Positions 8,149 through 16,936 of a DNA stretch of 64,000 nucleotides are shown in pieces; the stretch's first letter is position 1, and each line of letters begins with the position of its first letter. A program made the translations under genes and the position numbers. This stretch comes from Pseudomonadota bacterium. GTDB taxonomy: Bacteria > Pseudomonadota > Alphaproteobacteria > Rhizobiales > Hyphomicrobiaceae. The notes under the pieces were generated by a model that was not told the origin of the DNA, did no database searches, and saw nothing but the letters and a program-made list of their open reading frames with translations. Location: the NCBI GenBank assembly GCA_023412805.1, contig JAEZRM010000014.1, positions 38,118-102,117 on the forward strand, read 5' to 3'.

Positions 8149-8825
8149 TGGCCCGCCCAATTCATCACTTCCTCAAGGAATTCGCGAGCGGTGAGGCGCC
8201 TCCTCCTCCATTTCAGCCGCCGCTGAAAGCGCCGCCGCCGAAACCTAAACCGAAGCCGGCGCCAGAGGCGGTAGAAGCCGCGGCGCCGGTGGTGGACACG
8301 TTCGCAATCCGGCTGGAAGAGTCCTATCAACAGGGCGTGACCGCCGGGCGCTCGCTGGAAAGCGAGGCGACCGAGGCTCAGGCGGCCGAGCTTGCGGTCG
8401 ATTTCGATCGCCGGCTGGAGGATGTGCGCAGCACCTTTTCGACGGCGCTTGCCGACAGTCTTGCCGTGGAGCTGCGCGCGGGCATTGAGGCGGCCAGCGC
8501 GCGCATCTCATCGCACGTCGCAACGGCGCTCATTCCTTTTCTGCGGGAAGGGCTCGCGCGTACTGCCATTGCCGACTTCGTCAAGGAGTTGAGTGACATG
8601 ATCGACACGGCAGAGGCTCTGTCGGTCGAGGTGACGTGCCCGGAGGAGATCGTCGAGCCGCTGCGCGAACGGCTTGCCGAGGCGATGGCCGAGCGCGGCG
8701 CGCCGCCTGGATGCGTGCGCTGCATTCCTGGCAAATCGACGGATATCAGTGTGACGTTGAATGAGACGGTGCTTCAGACCCGCCTCGCCGACTGGCTCAC
8801 GCGTCTCGAAGGAGTGCTCCGCTGA
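8145..8825 (+). CDS. FliH-like flagellar protein
   Basis: FliH regulates the export ATPase FliI and tethers it to the C ring. This 226-residue protein sits directly after fliF, where a FliH-type gene is often found, and overlaps its neighbours at both ends (ATGA at 8145, TGATG at 8822). It has a proline/lysine-rich N terminus (residues 17-45), a long helical Ala/Glu-rich middle (about 55-130), and a compact alpha/beta C terminus (residues 145-226). Overall this matches the extended-helix plus C-terminal-domain plan of FliH. Sequence similarity to FliH is weak by eye, so the assignment rests on position and architecture. Confidence 0.6.
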   Translation: MMARPIHHFLKEFASGEAPPPPFQPPLKAPPPKPKPKPAPEAVEAAAPVVDTFAIRLEESYQQGVTAGRSLESEATEAQAAELAVDFDRRLEDVRSTFSTALADSLAVELRAGIEAASARISSHVATALIPFLREGLARTAIADFVKELSDMIDTAEALSVEVTCPEEIVEPLRERLAEAMAERGAPPGCVRCIPGKSTDISVTLNETVLQTRLADWLTRLEGVLR

Positions 8826-10399
8826 TGTCGCAGCCGTCGGACGCACCCGCCGAGAGCGTCACCGTTATCGTCCGGCGTCGCCATGATGAGGACGAAGGAC
8901 ATCACGGCGGCGTCTGGAAGATCGCCTACGCCGATTTCATGACGGCGATGATGGCGTTCTTCCTCGTCATGTGGCTCGTCAATGCCGCGAATACGGAGAT
9001 GAAGTCGTCGGTTGCGAGCTACTTCAATCCGATCAAGCTTTCCGACACGGTGATCCGCAAGAAGGGTCTCCTCGATGTCGACGGCAAGGCCAATTCCGAC
9101 GAGAAGTCCCCGGCGCGTGACGACAAGACGCCGGGCATGTCCGAGAGCACCGTCAAGGATGGTACGCGCATTCAGCCGGGCGATGCCGGCAATCTCGGCG
9201 TCGAAGATCAGCACGGCAGGGCTGCGGCTCCCGAGCCGACCGATGAGCCGCTCGGTCGGGATGGAAGTTCCGTGAATGCTGGGCGTGCAAGCGAAGCGGG
9301 CCGCGCATTCCGCGATCCATTCAATCCGTTCGCACCGGGGCAGCTCATGTCCAAGGAGGGCGGCGACAGGGAGCAGGCGCCAGGGCGGATTGCCGGATTG
9401 CCGAAGGCCGGCGGCGAGGCAGCGCCGGCGGCGAAGCGCGACTCGAGTGCCGCCGCCGCGCCGCCGATGGCACGGTCCGAACGTGCGTCGGAAGCTCCGA
9501 CGTCGCTACCATCCATGCCGCGCTCGGAACGCGGTGCGACGCAGCCATCGGGGATGGAAGCGGGCAAGCAAACGCACGCTGGACAGATGGCCAACGCGAG
9601 TGATCGCCGTCCGGGGCCGGATGATGATGCGCAGCAGCCCGCGCGCCGATTCGGTCCTGCGGGAGAAACCCAGGGCGGACGTGTTCTCAATCCCGATGGT
9701 GACGCGGCTGGCGGTCGCTTGCCCGGCCAGCAGGGAGATACGCAGGATCAGAGGTTGCCTGGCATCGCGGATGTCGCTCGCCAACTTGCTCAAGGTCCGG
9801 ATGGGCCGGCAGATAGGGTAGCCAGTGCGAGCAAGGCGGAGAGCGAGACGCGCCCCGCCTCGTCATCAGCGCAGAGGGATGCAGCAGGCCGACGGCCGGA
9901 GGCACCTGCTGCCGCGGGCGAGAAGACGCTCGAGGTGGCTGCGGCAGATGTGCTGCGGGATATCCAGCAGGCTGCGAAGCCGATCGCGGGTTCCGGCGGG
10001 CCCGGCATCGAAGTTACGATCGAAGGCAACGGCATCGTGCTCAGCCTGACGGACACGAGCACGTTCGGCATGTTCGCGATCGGCTCATCGGATCCGAGCC
10101 AGCAGACGATCGATCTGATCGCACGCATCGCGCCGGTTCTGACCGCCAACAGCAAGCGCATTGTCGTGCGTGGCCATACCGATAGTCGCGCCTACCGCAC
10201 GGACAGCGGTAACAACAACTGGCGCCTCTCCATGACGCGTGCGGAGGCAGCCTACGCCATGCTTGTGCGCGCAGGCGTGGACGAGAGGCGCTTCACCCGC
10301 ATCGAGGGTTATGCGGACCGCAAGCTGAAGATCCCGGGCAACTCGGAGGCGGCAGCGAACCGCCGGATCGAGATTCTCCTGCAGCAGGTCGATGAATGA
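8825..10399 (+). CDS. motB: Flagellar stator protein MotB
   Basis: MotB is the peptidoglycan-anchored half of the stator. The N-terminal membrane segment carries the ion-binding aspartate in the canonical context WKIAYADFMTAMMAFFLVMW (Asp 37), followed by VNAANTEMKSSVASYFNP. The C terminus (about residues 395-524) is an OmpA-like peptidoglycan-binding domain (IVVRGHTDSRAYRTD, NNNWRLSMTRAEAAY, NRRIEILLQ). Between them lies an unusually long (about 300 residues), disordered linker rich in Gly, Ala, Pro, Arg and Asp. At 524 aa it is much longer than enteric MotB; long MotB proteins are typical of rhizobia that also have MotC. Its partner motA is not in the window. It overlaps motC by 4 bp. Confidence 0.95.
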   Translation: MSQPSDAPAESVTVIVRRRHDEDEGHHGGVWKIAYADFMTAMMAFFLVMWLVNAANTEMKSSVASYFNPIKLSDTVIRKKGLLDVDGKANSDEKSPARDDKTPGMSESTVKDGTRIQPGDAGNLGVEDQHGRAAAPEPTDEPLGRDGSSVNAGRASEAGRAFRDPFNPFAPGQLMSKEGGDREQAPGRIAGLPKAGGEAAPAAKRDSSAAAAPPMARSERASEAPTSLPSMPRSERGATQPSGMEAGKQTHAGQMANASDRRPGPDDDAQQPARRFGPAGETQGGRVLNPDGDAAGGRLPGQQGDTQDQRLPGIADVARQLAQGPDGPADRVASASKAESETRPASSSAQRDAAGRRPEAPAAAGEKTLEVAAADVLRDIQQAAKPIAGSGGPGIEVTIEGNGIVLSLTDTSTFGMFAIGSSDPSQQTIDLIARIAPVLTANSKRIVVRGHTDSRAYRTDSGNNNWRLSMTRAEAAYAMLVRAGVDERRFTRIEGYADRKLKIPGNSEAAANRRIEILLQQVDE

Positions 10400-11685
10400 G
10401 CGCTGCCACGCGACGCACCGGCTGGATTGCAAGAGGAAGGGCGCCATCGGCGTTCTTCCTCCTTGCGCTGGCGCTCGGCTGCGCGGAGACGGCGGTCGCG
10501 GCGCCACCGGCTGCGGCGAACGTCGGCGGCGACAGAACATTCGCCTCCGAGGGCGTGCGGCAGCCCTATCACGCGGTGCGCACGCTCAGTGTGGTTCAGG
10601 AGCGGATCGCGCATGGTGACGAGACCGCTTTCGTCATGCAGCGCGATATCGTCCAGGAGATCGCCGACGAGCTGAAGACGTTCCCGCCGGCGGCGTGGCG
10701 CGTGCAGCGCAATCGCGAGGCACTCATCAAGTACGCACTCAGTGGCGGTGATCCCCAGCAGCTCCGGACCGTGCTGACCCAGAAGCTCTTCGAGCCGGCC
10801 GAACTCCCGCTTGCCGAAGGCGCACTTGCCTATGCCGAGGGACAGCGCAGCAATGCGCTCCGTCATCTCGAGAAGGTCGATGTTTTCGCTTTGCCGCCGA
10901 GCCTTGCGGGGCATGTCGCACTCGTGAAGGCGCTCGTGCTCGCGAATACGGATCTTCCGCGCGTCATCCGCTTGGCCGACGAGGCGCGCCTCCTCTCACC
11001 GGGCACGCTCGTCGAGGAGACGGCGCTCCGCCTGGCGATGGAGGGCGCAATCTCGCGTGCCGACCGGGCGAAATTCGAGGCGCTCGCATCGCGCTATTTC
11101 CGCCGCTTTCCGCGGTCGCCCTATATGAGCGCCGTCATGCGGCCGGTGGCGGCGACCATGGTGGAGCACGGCTACGGCGAGACAGACGAGGGCGTTCGCT
11201 GGGTGCGCGGCGTGGTGCACTATCTCGATCCCCACAAGCTCGTGCAGTTCTATGCGGCTCTCGCCGAGATCGGCCTCAATTCCGGCAAGCTGGCAACCAC
11301 CGTCAACGCGTCACGCATGGCGCGCAAGTATGCCCGCAGCGGTTCTCCCGAAGCTGCCTGGACGCAGGCCTATGAGGGCGCGGCGCTGGCCATTGGACTT
11401 GCCCCCGAGGAGGGGCTCGCGCTCCTGAACGCCGCTGAGGCGTCCGGCATTGCTGGCCCCGTCGGCGAGCTGATCGCAAGTGCGCGCGCGATCTCACATC
11501 TCATCCGCTCGCCGCCGCAGAGCGCTCCGGTGCCGACGACCGACACGTCGAAACCTGTTCCCGCCACGAAACTCATCGCCGACAAATCTCAGGCGCCCGC
11601 ACTTGCCGGCCAGAATCCCACGGCGGCCAAGGTGCAGGCGCGCATTGCTCAGATCGACAAGATGTTCAAGGATATTGACGAATGA
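10396..11685 (+). CDS. motC: Chemotaxis/motility protein MotC
   Basis: MotC is a periplasmic protein of rhizobial motors that binds the periplasmic part of MotB and is required for rotation. The 429-residue sequence has a signal peptide (core AFFLLALALGCAETAVA) and a long alpha-helical body. Family-typical segments are PYHAVRTLSVVQERIAHGD, LPLAEGALAYAEGQRSNAL and FFRRFPRSPY-like 'YFRRFPRSPYMSAVM'. It overlaps motB (ATGA, 10396) and fliK (ATGA, 11682), so the three are probably co-translated. Its presumed chaperone MotE is encoded at 2246. The C-terminal 80 residues are Thr/Ala/Pro-rich and end in a helix (KVQARIAQIDKMFKDIDE). Confidence 0.92.
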   Translation: MSAATRRTGWIARGRAPSAFFLLALALGCAETAVAAPPAAANVGGDRTFASEGVRQPYHAVRTLSVVQERIAHGDETAFVMQRDIVQEIADELKTFPPAAWRVQRNREALIKYALSGGDPQQLRTVLTQKLFEPAELPLAEGALAYAEGQRSNALRHLEKVDVFALPPSLAGHVALVKALVLANTDLPRVIRLADEARLLSPGTLVEETALRLAMEGAISRADRAKFEALASRYFRRFPRSPYMSAVMRPVAATMVEHGYGETDEGVRWVRGVVHYLDPHKLVQFYAALAEIGLNSGKLATTVNASRMARKYARSGSPEAAWTQAYEGAALAIGLAPEEGLALLNAAEASGIAGPVGELIASARAISHLIRSPPQSAPVPTTDTSKPVPATKLIADKSQAPALAGQNPTAAKVQARIAQIDKMFKDIDE

Positions 11686-13130
11686 ACGTCCTTCTTCCAT
11701 CCGCTCCGTCCGGAGCCAAAGGTGTGCCGGGTGCCGGCGAGGGCGCGCAAGGGCAGCGCGATATGCCTGATGGCGATTTCGCTGCGGCATTGGCCGAAAC
11801 GGCCGGTGAGAATGTCGAGGATACAGGGGCTGATGAGCCTCGGTCCAAGAAAGCCGACGACGCAGCAGGGCTGCTTCGCTTCGGCCGCCATCTCGATGCC
11901 CGAGGCGGAAAGATGGGGCGTGGCCGCGACGACGGCGACGCCGAGCTGCTGGCGCGCTCCGGTTTCAAGAATGAGATTGCCGACGGGCTCCGCTCCAGGG
12001 CTGCCGGTCGCGCCGCCGACAAGACCCAGGTGAAAGGTGTGCAGCCGGGCGATAAGGCTGAAGCCAGCGAGATGCCCACGGCGCCGCTGGCACCCGAATT
12101 GACGACATCGATCGCCGCAGCGCGCGAGGTTCTTGCGGCGCTCGGCGTCGACGTCACGGCCCGGCCGCAGGGTACGGTCGCGCCGGAGGTCGCCGCGTTC
12201 GCGCGCAAGGCAGCGGGCGCGCGGGGCATGGACATCGACGTGCTTCGCAATGATGCGTCCGGCGGGCCTGAACTCGGTGGTGAACTCGCCGAGGACGTGG
12301 AACTCGTGCCAGTCCGTGTCGTTCGCCAGGAGAAGCATTTCCAGGCAGCAGGTGTGGAGGCGCGACGCTGGCAGATTGCACAGGATGCCTTCGAGAATGG
12401 CCGCAACATGCCGGCTCTGGATGGCAGCAAGGCCGCCTCGCAGGCTGAAGTGGCGCCGCGCGAGCGTCCGGCCGTCATTGCAGCGCTGGCCCGCGCCTCC
12501 GAAAACGTGACGGCACCGGCAGTGGCGGCGATCGCTCCAGCAGTCGGTATCGAGGCTATGCCGGGAGCCGTCGGCCTCCAGATTGCGGACCGTGTGCAGC
12601 AGCTGCTCGGCGCACCCGCCGAAGCCGCCGCATCGGCGCCGCCATCCGCATCGAATTTCGAGCCCGAGACGCGGCAAACTTTCGCGCCTGCTCTGCGCGT
12701 TATCAAGCTTCAGCTCAATCCCGGTGATCTCGGTGCCGTGACGATCGTCGTCTCGGGTACCGACGACAATCTGCGCATTGAGCTTGCAGCCGAACTCGCC
12801 GATACCGTGAGCAAGGTCGAGAGCGACCGGGGCGTGCTGGCGGCGCGGCTTAATAGCGCGGGATATACCGTCGGCGAAATCAGCGTCGCGCGATTCGCGG
12901 GACAGGGCATGGACGGCGATGCGCGCGATCAAGGCGCGCGTCAAGGCAGTCCACAAGAGCAGCAGTTCGGCCAGACAGCGCGCGACGGCGGGGCGCAGTT
13001 TGGCGGCCAGGGAACTGGCCGTCAGTCCGGCACATCGTCCGCTCATGGCGAGCCCGGACCGGCGAGAGATGCGGCCGCGGCGCCAGTGGTCGCGGGAGTT
13101 TCATACGCATCTCGCTTCCGACCCATCTGA
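11682..13130 (+). CDS. fliK: Flagellar hook-length control protein FliK (rhizobial MotD)
   Basis: FliK measures the hook and switches export specificity. The rhizobial protein was first called MotD and lies after motC, as here. The N-terminal 330 residues are low complexity (Ala, Gly, Glu, Arg) and probably disordered, typical of the molecular ruler. The conserved C-terminal FliK domain begins near residue 340 with ALRVIKLQLNPGDLGAVTI. It continues with NLRIELAAELADTVSKV and LAARLNSAGYTVGEISVAR. A Gln/Gly-rich tail of about 70 residues follows. There is no signal peptide. It is the last gene before a 130-base gap leading to fliG. Confidence 0.85.
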   Translation: MNVLLPSAPSGAKGVPGAGEGAQGQRDMPDGDFAAALAETAGENVEDTGADEPRSKKADDAAGLLRFGRHLDARGGKMGRGRDDGDAELLARSGFKNEIADGLRSRAAGRAADKTQVKGVQPGDKAEASEMPTAPLAPELTTSIAAAREVLAALGVDVTARPQGTVAPEVAAFARKAAGARGMDIDVLRNDASGGPELGGELAEDVELVPVRVVRQEKHFQAAGVEARRWQIAQDAFENGRNMPALDGSKAASQAEVAPRERPAVIAALARASENVTAPAVAAIAPAVGIEAMPGAVGLQIADRVQQLLGAPAEAAASAPPSASNFEPETRQTFAPALRVIKLQLNPGDLGAVTIVVSGTDDNLRIELAAELADTVSKVESDRGVLAARLNSAGYTVGEISVARFAGQGMDGDARDQGARQGSPQEQQFGQTARDGGAQFGGQGTGRQSGTSSAHGEPGPARDAAAAPVVAGVSYASRFRPI

Positions 13131-13307
13131 GAAGCCGCGAATCTGTTTATGGTGGACGCTGGCCAAGGTCGGCGGAGGTTTACGCCTGTCAGTCAGCCGC
13201 AAGGTCGGTGTGGCAGACAGACAGCTTGATTTATTTCCTCTGCCGTCGGTGGGGCGCGCCATATGCACCGCATAGCTGCGGTCAACGATGGGAAGAACGG
13301 CAAGAGC

Positions 13308-14336
13308 ATGAGCAGTTCGCTGCCGGTAAAGCGCGACGACGGTGAAACGTCGCTCAGCGCTGTGGACAAGGTGACGGCCCTGCTCCTCACCATGAGCAAG
13401 CCGTCGGCCGACGTCATTATCAAGAAGTTCGACAATCAGGAAATCCGCCTCGTCGGCCATTCGGTGTCGGCGCTGCCGCCGGTTTCCGAGGAGATCATCG
13501 AGCAGATCATCGATGAGCTCTACGAAGCGCTCGATACGCCCGATACCCTGGTCGGCTCGGCGAATGGCGTGCAACAGCTCTTTTCGGGGGTGATCAGCGA
13601 GGATCAGATCTCGGACATCATCGCCGAGGTCTCGGGCACGACATCAGAGCGCGTGTGGGTGCGGCTCAACGATGTGAAAGATGACCGCATTGCTGCGTTT
13701 CTTGCCGGTGAGCAGCCGCAGGTCGCAGCCGTGGTTCTCTCGCGACTCGATTCGAGTAAGGCTGCGAGCGTGCTGGAGAATCTGACGCGCGAGCAGCGCA
13801 TGGACTTGAGCCGCCGTCTCCTGCTGTTGAGGCCCACGACCGACGCCGCCATGCAACTCATCGCGGAACGGCTCCGTGAGGTGCTGTTTGCGGAGATCGG
13901 CACCGAAACCGACGACAACAAGCCCGCCAAGCTCGCCGCGATCCTCAACAAGCTCGAGCGCGACCAGATCGAAGAGATCCTGGACAGTATCAGCGAGACC
14001 GATCCGGAGGATGCGGAGCGGGTGAGGAGTTTCGTCTTCACGTTCGAGGACATCGGCGGCATGGGGGCCGAGGATCGCGCGCGGCTCATGGACGAGGTGC
14101 CCGCAGAGCGCGTGGTGATGGCGCTGCGCGAAGCCGATCCTGGCCTCGTGGATATGATACTGCAGACGCTGTCGCCACGCTCGCGGCGTATCGTCGAGGC
14201 CGAGCTTGCCGCGGACGCTCGCGTCGCGCCTCAGGCCATCCGCGAGGCGCGGCGCTGGATTGCGGTGCTTGCACTGAGCTTGGCCGAGCGGGGGTTGATC
14301 ACACTGCGAGCCGACGGCGCGCCGCCGGAGGCATAG
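13308..14336 (+). CDS. fliG: Flagellar motor switch protein FliG
   Basis: FliG couples the stator to the rotor and sits on the MS ring. The protein shows the three-domain plan: N-terminal FliF-binding part (VDKVTALLLTMSKPSADVI), a middle domain with an EQPQ motif (AGEQPQVAAVVLSRLD) where most family members have EHPQ, and a C-terminal torque helix region (FTFEDIGGMGAEDRARLM, then DEVPAERVVMALREAD with the expected charged residues). The ATG at 13308 gives 342 aa, close to the usual size. An in-frame ATG at 13263 gives 357 aa with an unconserved extension. The 177-base gap from fliK (13131-13307) includes a short AT-rich stretch near 13230 that could hold a promoter. Confidence 0.93.
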   Translation: MSSSLPVKRDDGETSLSAVDKVTALLLTMSKPSADVIIKKFDNQEIRLVGHSVSALPPVSEEIIEQIIDELYEALDTPDTLVGSANGVQQLFSGVISEDQISDIIAEVSGTTSERVWVRLNDVKDDRIAAFLAGEQPQVAAVVLSRLDSSKAASVLENLTREQRMDLSRRLLLLRPTTDAAMQLIAERLREVLFAEIGTETDDNKPAKLAAILNKLERDQIEEILDSISETDPEDAERVRSFVFTFEDIGGMGAEDRARLMDEVPAERVVMALREADPGLVDMILQTLSPRSRRIVEAELAADARVAPQAIREARRWIAVLALSLAERGLITLRADGAPPEA

Positions 14337-14357
14337 GACCGAGCAAGCAGAGGAACG

Positions 14358-15299
14358 ATGGACACGGCACTCGAAGAAGATCGGCTCAAGCGGCTGGAGA
14401 TCACCGAGATCTTCCAGAGCACGGCTGCGCCGATTATCGAGCTGCCGGCGCTCCGCGCGCTCCTCGAGGCGAGCGCTCAAGACTGCCCACCGGCACTGCG
14501 CGACACATTCGGTCTGCAGGCTGAGGTCGTGCTCGAGCGGACGGTGCAGCAGAGCGCCTACGAGGCGCTCGGCCCATGCTCGGGAATGGTCGGCGCGGTC
14601 TATTACATCGCCGAATGGAATGCGCGGGCCGTCGTTGCCTTCGATGCCATGCTGCTGTTCCGCGCGCTCGATGCCATGTACGGGGGAGACGGACGTCAGC
14701 TCGGCGAGGCGCCGGCGCGCGAGTTCAGCGGATTGGAAGAGTCAGTCGCCGATCAGCTCGCGCGCGCCGTCATGGCGCAATTCCAGGCGCGTTTTGCGCC
14801 GTACGTGGCCTTCAGCTGCCGCCTCGAGCGCATCGAACGGTCCTTGGACGCCGAGCCGTTCGGTGCGGACAAATCCGAGCTGGTCATGGCTCAGATTCTG
14901 CTCGAAGCCTTCGACGAGCGGATCGTCGTTGCGTTGCCGGCGCGAGGCCTTGAGCTCGTGCGCGATCAGATTTCGGTGCCCCAAGAGGAAGCGCCGGTCG
15001 AGATCGATCCCAATTGGGGGCGCAGCCTTAGCGAGAGTGTCGGCAGGACGGAGGTCGAGTTGGTCGCCGTTGCGGTCGGGCCGCCGATGCTGCTTGGCGA
15101 CGTTGCAGCACTGCAGCCGGGTTCGCTCGTCGAGTTCGACGCTGACCAACTCGAGCACGTGCGAATCGAGAGCGAAGGCGAAGCGATCTTCGAAGGCCAG
15201 CTCGGCCAGCAGAAGGGCTTCTTCAGCATCTGCATCGAGACCCCTGTGGCCGCAAAGCCCGATGAGAGCAAGGGGCAGCCGGTCCGCCGGCGCGCCTGA
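14358..15299 (+). CDS. fliM: Flagellar motor switch protein FliM (divergent)
   Basis: FliM links FliG to FliN and, in most bacteria, binds CheY-P. The 313-residue sequence matches a FliM middle domain (CSGMVGAVYYIAEWNARAV, FDAMLLFRALDAMYGGD, LEESVADQLARAVMAQF) followed by a C-terminal SpoA/FliN-like domain (residues about 225-300: VELVAVAVGPPMLLGDVAALQPGS, with HVRIESEGEAIFEGQLG). The usual N-terminal CheY-binding LSQxEIDALL-type motif is not recognisable; the start reads MDTALEEDRLKRLEITEIF. Divergent FliM proteins are usual in rhizobia. It follows fliG by 21 bases; no fliN is seen in the window. Confidence 0.85.
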   Translation: MDTALEEDRLKRLEITEIFQSTAAPIIELPALRALLEASAQDCPPALRDTFGLQAEVVLERTVQQSAYEALGPCSGMVGAVYYIAEWNARAVVAFDAMLLFRALDAMYGGDGRQLGEAPAREFSGLEESVADQLARAVMAQFQARFAPYVAFSCRLERIERSLDAEPFGADKSELVMAQILLEAFDERIVVALPARGLELVRDQISVPQEEAPVEIDPNWGRSLSESVGRTEVELVAVAVGPPMLLGDVAALQPGSLVEFDADQLEHVRIESEGEAIFEGQLGQQKGFFSICIETPVAAKPDESKGQPVRRRA

Positions 15300-15378
15300 T
15301 CCCGCATCAAGGCTGGCGCAAGCTCCTTCCCGTTTCCTTGGGCCTTCTCAATGCGCGGTCATTGTCACGGAGGGGCTC

Positions 15379-15921
15379 GTGAACACTACCCTGATCGTCT
15401 TCACTGTCGGAACAGCTGCAAGCTTCCTGCCGCTCTACTGGCTCGCCATCCGCTTCTCGCGGCGCTGGAGCCGTCCGGCTGTGACGTCGACCCCGGTGCG
15501 AGCCGAACCGCCCGGCCGGCGCGAGTTTCTCGATCTTCTGCGGCGGGAGGCGGCGAGTCGCGCGGTCACGGTGCTTCACGAGGCGCTCGTCGAAGTGCGC
15601 ATCATGGCCGATCATGGACACGGTGCGCTGAGCGTGGAGATGCGCCGCAATCTCGCGGATACGGGCAGGCTCGTCGATTCGCTCTTCCCGCGTGATCTCA
15701 GGGATAAGTTCCGCCAGGGTGCCGAGGCGCTCGCCTTTGCGACGTCGAACACGCTCGGGGCGGCAAGTGTCGCCAGCGCATCGGCGATCGCAGCATTCGA
15801 GCGTGCGCTGGATGTGGAGCCTGAGCGCGTGCCGGCAGTGCGGCGCCGTCCTGGTCTCAGCGGCCTCATGCAAAAAGGGCGCGGTTGGATTGGCGCCGGT
15901 GGCCTGCGCGCGGCCGCGTGA
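15379..15921 (+). CDS. Unknown membrane-anchored protein in flagellar cluster
   Basis: I do not recognise this 180-residue protein. A GTG start at 15379 is preceded by a strong ribosome site (cggagggg, 15368-15375). The open frame extends far upstream, but that part is a shadow of fliM. It has one N-terminal transmembrane helix (LIVFTVGTAASFLPLYWLA, about residues 4-23) and then a mostly helical, Arg/Ala-rich cytoplasmic or periplasmic body (RREFLDLLRREAASRAVTV, LRDKFRQGAEALAFATS). Same strand and close spacing to fliM suggest a flagellar or motility accessory role, which is inference only. It is the last gene before the ftcR upstream region. Confidence 0.7.
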   Translation: MNTTLIVFTVGTAASFLPLYWLAIRFSRRWSRPAVTSTPVRAEPPGRREFLDLLRREAASRAVTVLHEALVEVRIMADHGHGALSVEMRRNLADTGRLVDSLFPRDLRDKFRQGAEALAFATSNTLGAASVASASAIAAFERALDVEPERVPAVRRRPGLSGLMQKGRGWIGAGGLRAAA

Positions 15922-16141
15922 GCAGCGTGCGATCGCGCCAGTTGCGAGCGAAACGGCTGCACAGTGCGTGCAAATTGAACACGCCGGACGGTAATACTCT
16001 ATAGTTTACTCTAATTGCTATTGAGCTTCGTTGCCCGCGCGACTCGGTGATGCGGGAACGGACGACCCCCCGTTTCTAAAACTGTTAATTCACGTTAATC
16101 AATTGTTGGGCAATGCACTGATTCGCCGGGGGCGCTGATAA
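15922..16141 (+). promoter_or_regulatory. ftcR upstream region with two direct-repeat pairs
   Basis: This AT-richer gap has two sets of short direct repeats. TACTCTA occurs at 15995-16001 and 16007-16013 (12-base period). GTTAAT occurs at 16084-16089 and 16094-16099 (10-base period). OmpR-family regulators bind tandem half-sites about one helical turn apart, so the second pair, 43 bases before the ftcR start, is a candidate autoregulatory site. The ftcR start has no strong Shine-Dalgarno sequence (gggggcgctgataa). Confidence 0.45.
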
Positions 16142-16864
16142 ATGATTGTCATCGTTGATGACCGTAATCTCGTGACCGATGCATTCCGGTCTTCGTTCGA
16201 CCGTGAGGGTATTCCGGCCGCCGGCTTTTCCGGCGGTGATTTCGAGGGGTGGGTAGAGGCGGCTGCGAATGAAGACGTTATGGCCATCAACGCGTTTCTC
16301 ATTGGCCAATGCAGCCGGCCTGAAATTCTCGCGCGGATAATCAAGCGGCGCAGCGCCGCTGCCATAATCGCCATGAAGGATCACAAGACGCTCGCGAGCA
16401 CGCTCGAGCTGTTCGCGGTGGGCGTCGACGACGTCATCTCGAAGCCCTGCCATGTGCGCGAGATCCTGGCGCGGATCGAGGCGATCTCGCGTCGCGCAGG
16501 CGTCGAGAAGGAACCGAGAGGCAACACAGCCGCGATCCGGATCTACCGGGACGGTCGCGATCCGCTGGTCTGCGATGAGCCTTTGCCGCTTCCGCGCAGG
16601 GAGCTGAGAATTCTCGAATTTCTCGTCGCGAATCAGTCGCGGCGCGTGACCAAGTCACAGATCTTCAACACGGTCTACGGGCTCTTCGATCAGGAGATCG
16701 ACGAGAACGTCATCGAGAGTCATATCTCCAAGCTGCGCCGCCGGCTGCGCGGCCGGCTCGGCTATGACCCAATCGACTCCAAGCGGCACCTTGGATATCG
16801 CCTCGTGGGGTCCTCCAGATCGGAAGCCGAGGGGGCGGCGAGCGAGATTGCTGCCGCGATCTGA
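16142..16864 (+). CDS. ftcR: Flagellar transcriptional regulator FtcR (OmpR family)
   Basis: FtcR (Rem in Sinorhizobium) is the OmpR-family activator of flagellar genes in Hyphomicrobiales. The 240-residue protein has an N-terminal receiver-like domain (MIVIVDDRNLVTDAF) with a conserved acidic pair Asp6-Asp7. It has a C-terminal winged-helix DNA-binding domain (LPLPRRELRILEFLVAN, VTKSQIFNTVYGLFD, NVIESHISKLRRRLRGRLG, YDPIDSKRHLGYRLV). The phosphoacceptor Asp is not there: the beta-3 strand reads VMAINAFLIG, with Asn50 in its place. FtcR-type receivers commonly lack this Asp, so activity may not depend on phosphorylation. It lies between the rotor genes and flgE-K-L, its likely targets. Confidence 0.93.
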   Translation: MIVIVDDRNLVTDAFRSSFDREGIPAAGFSGGDFEGWVEAAANEDVMAINAFLIGQCSRPEILARIIKRRSAAAIIAMKDHKTLASTLELFAVGVDDVISKPCHVREILARIEAISRRAGVEKEPRGNTAAIRIYRDGRDPLVCDEPLPLPRRELRILEFLVANQSRRVTKSQIFNTVYGLFDQEIDENVIESHISKLRRRLRGRLGYDPIDSKRHLGYRLVGSSRSEAEGAASEIAAAI

Positions 16865-16936
16865 TTCGGCGACAGCCTGACGCAAGGTGGTTGCCGCTAT
16901 TCTGGCAATCACATCCGATCCGTCTGGGGGAATGAC

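Noticed and set aside
14620..15378. Upstream part of the frame leading into the gene at 15379
   Set aside because: This stretch is out of frame within fliM; only the part from the GTG at 15379 with its own ribosome site looks like a protein.
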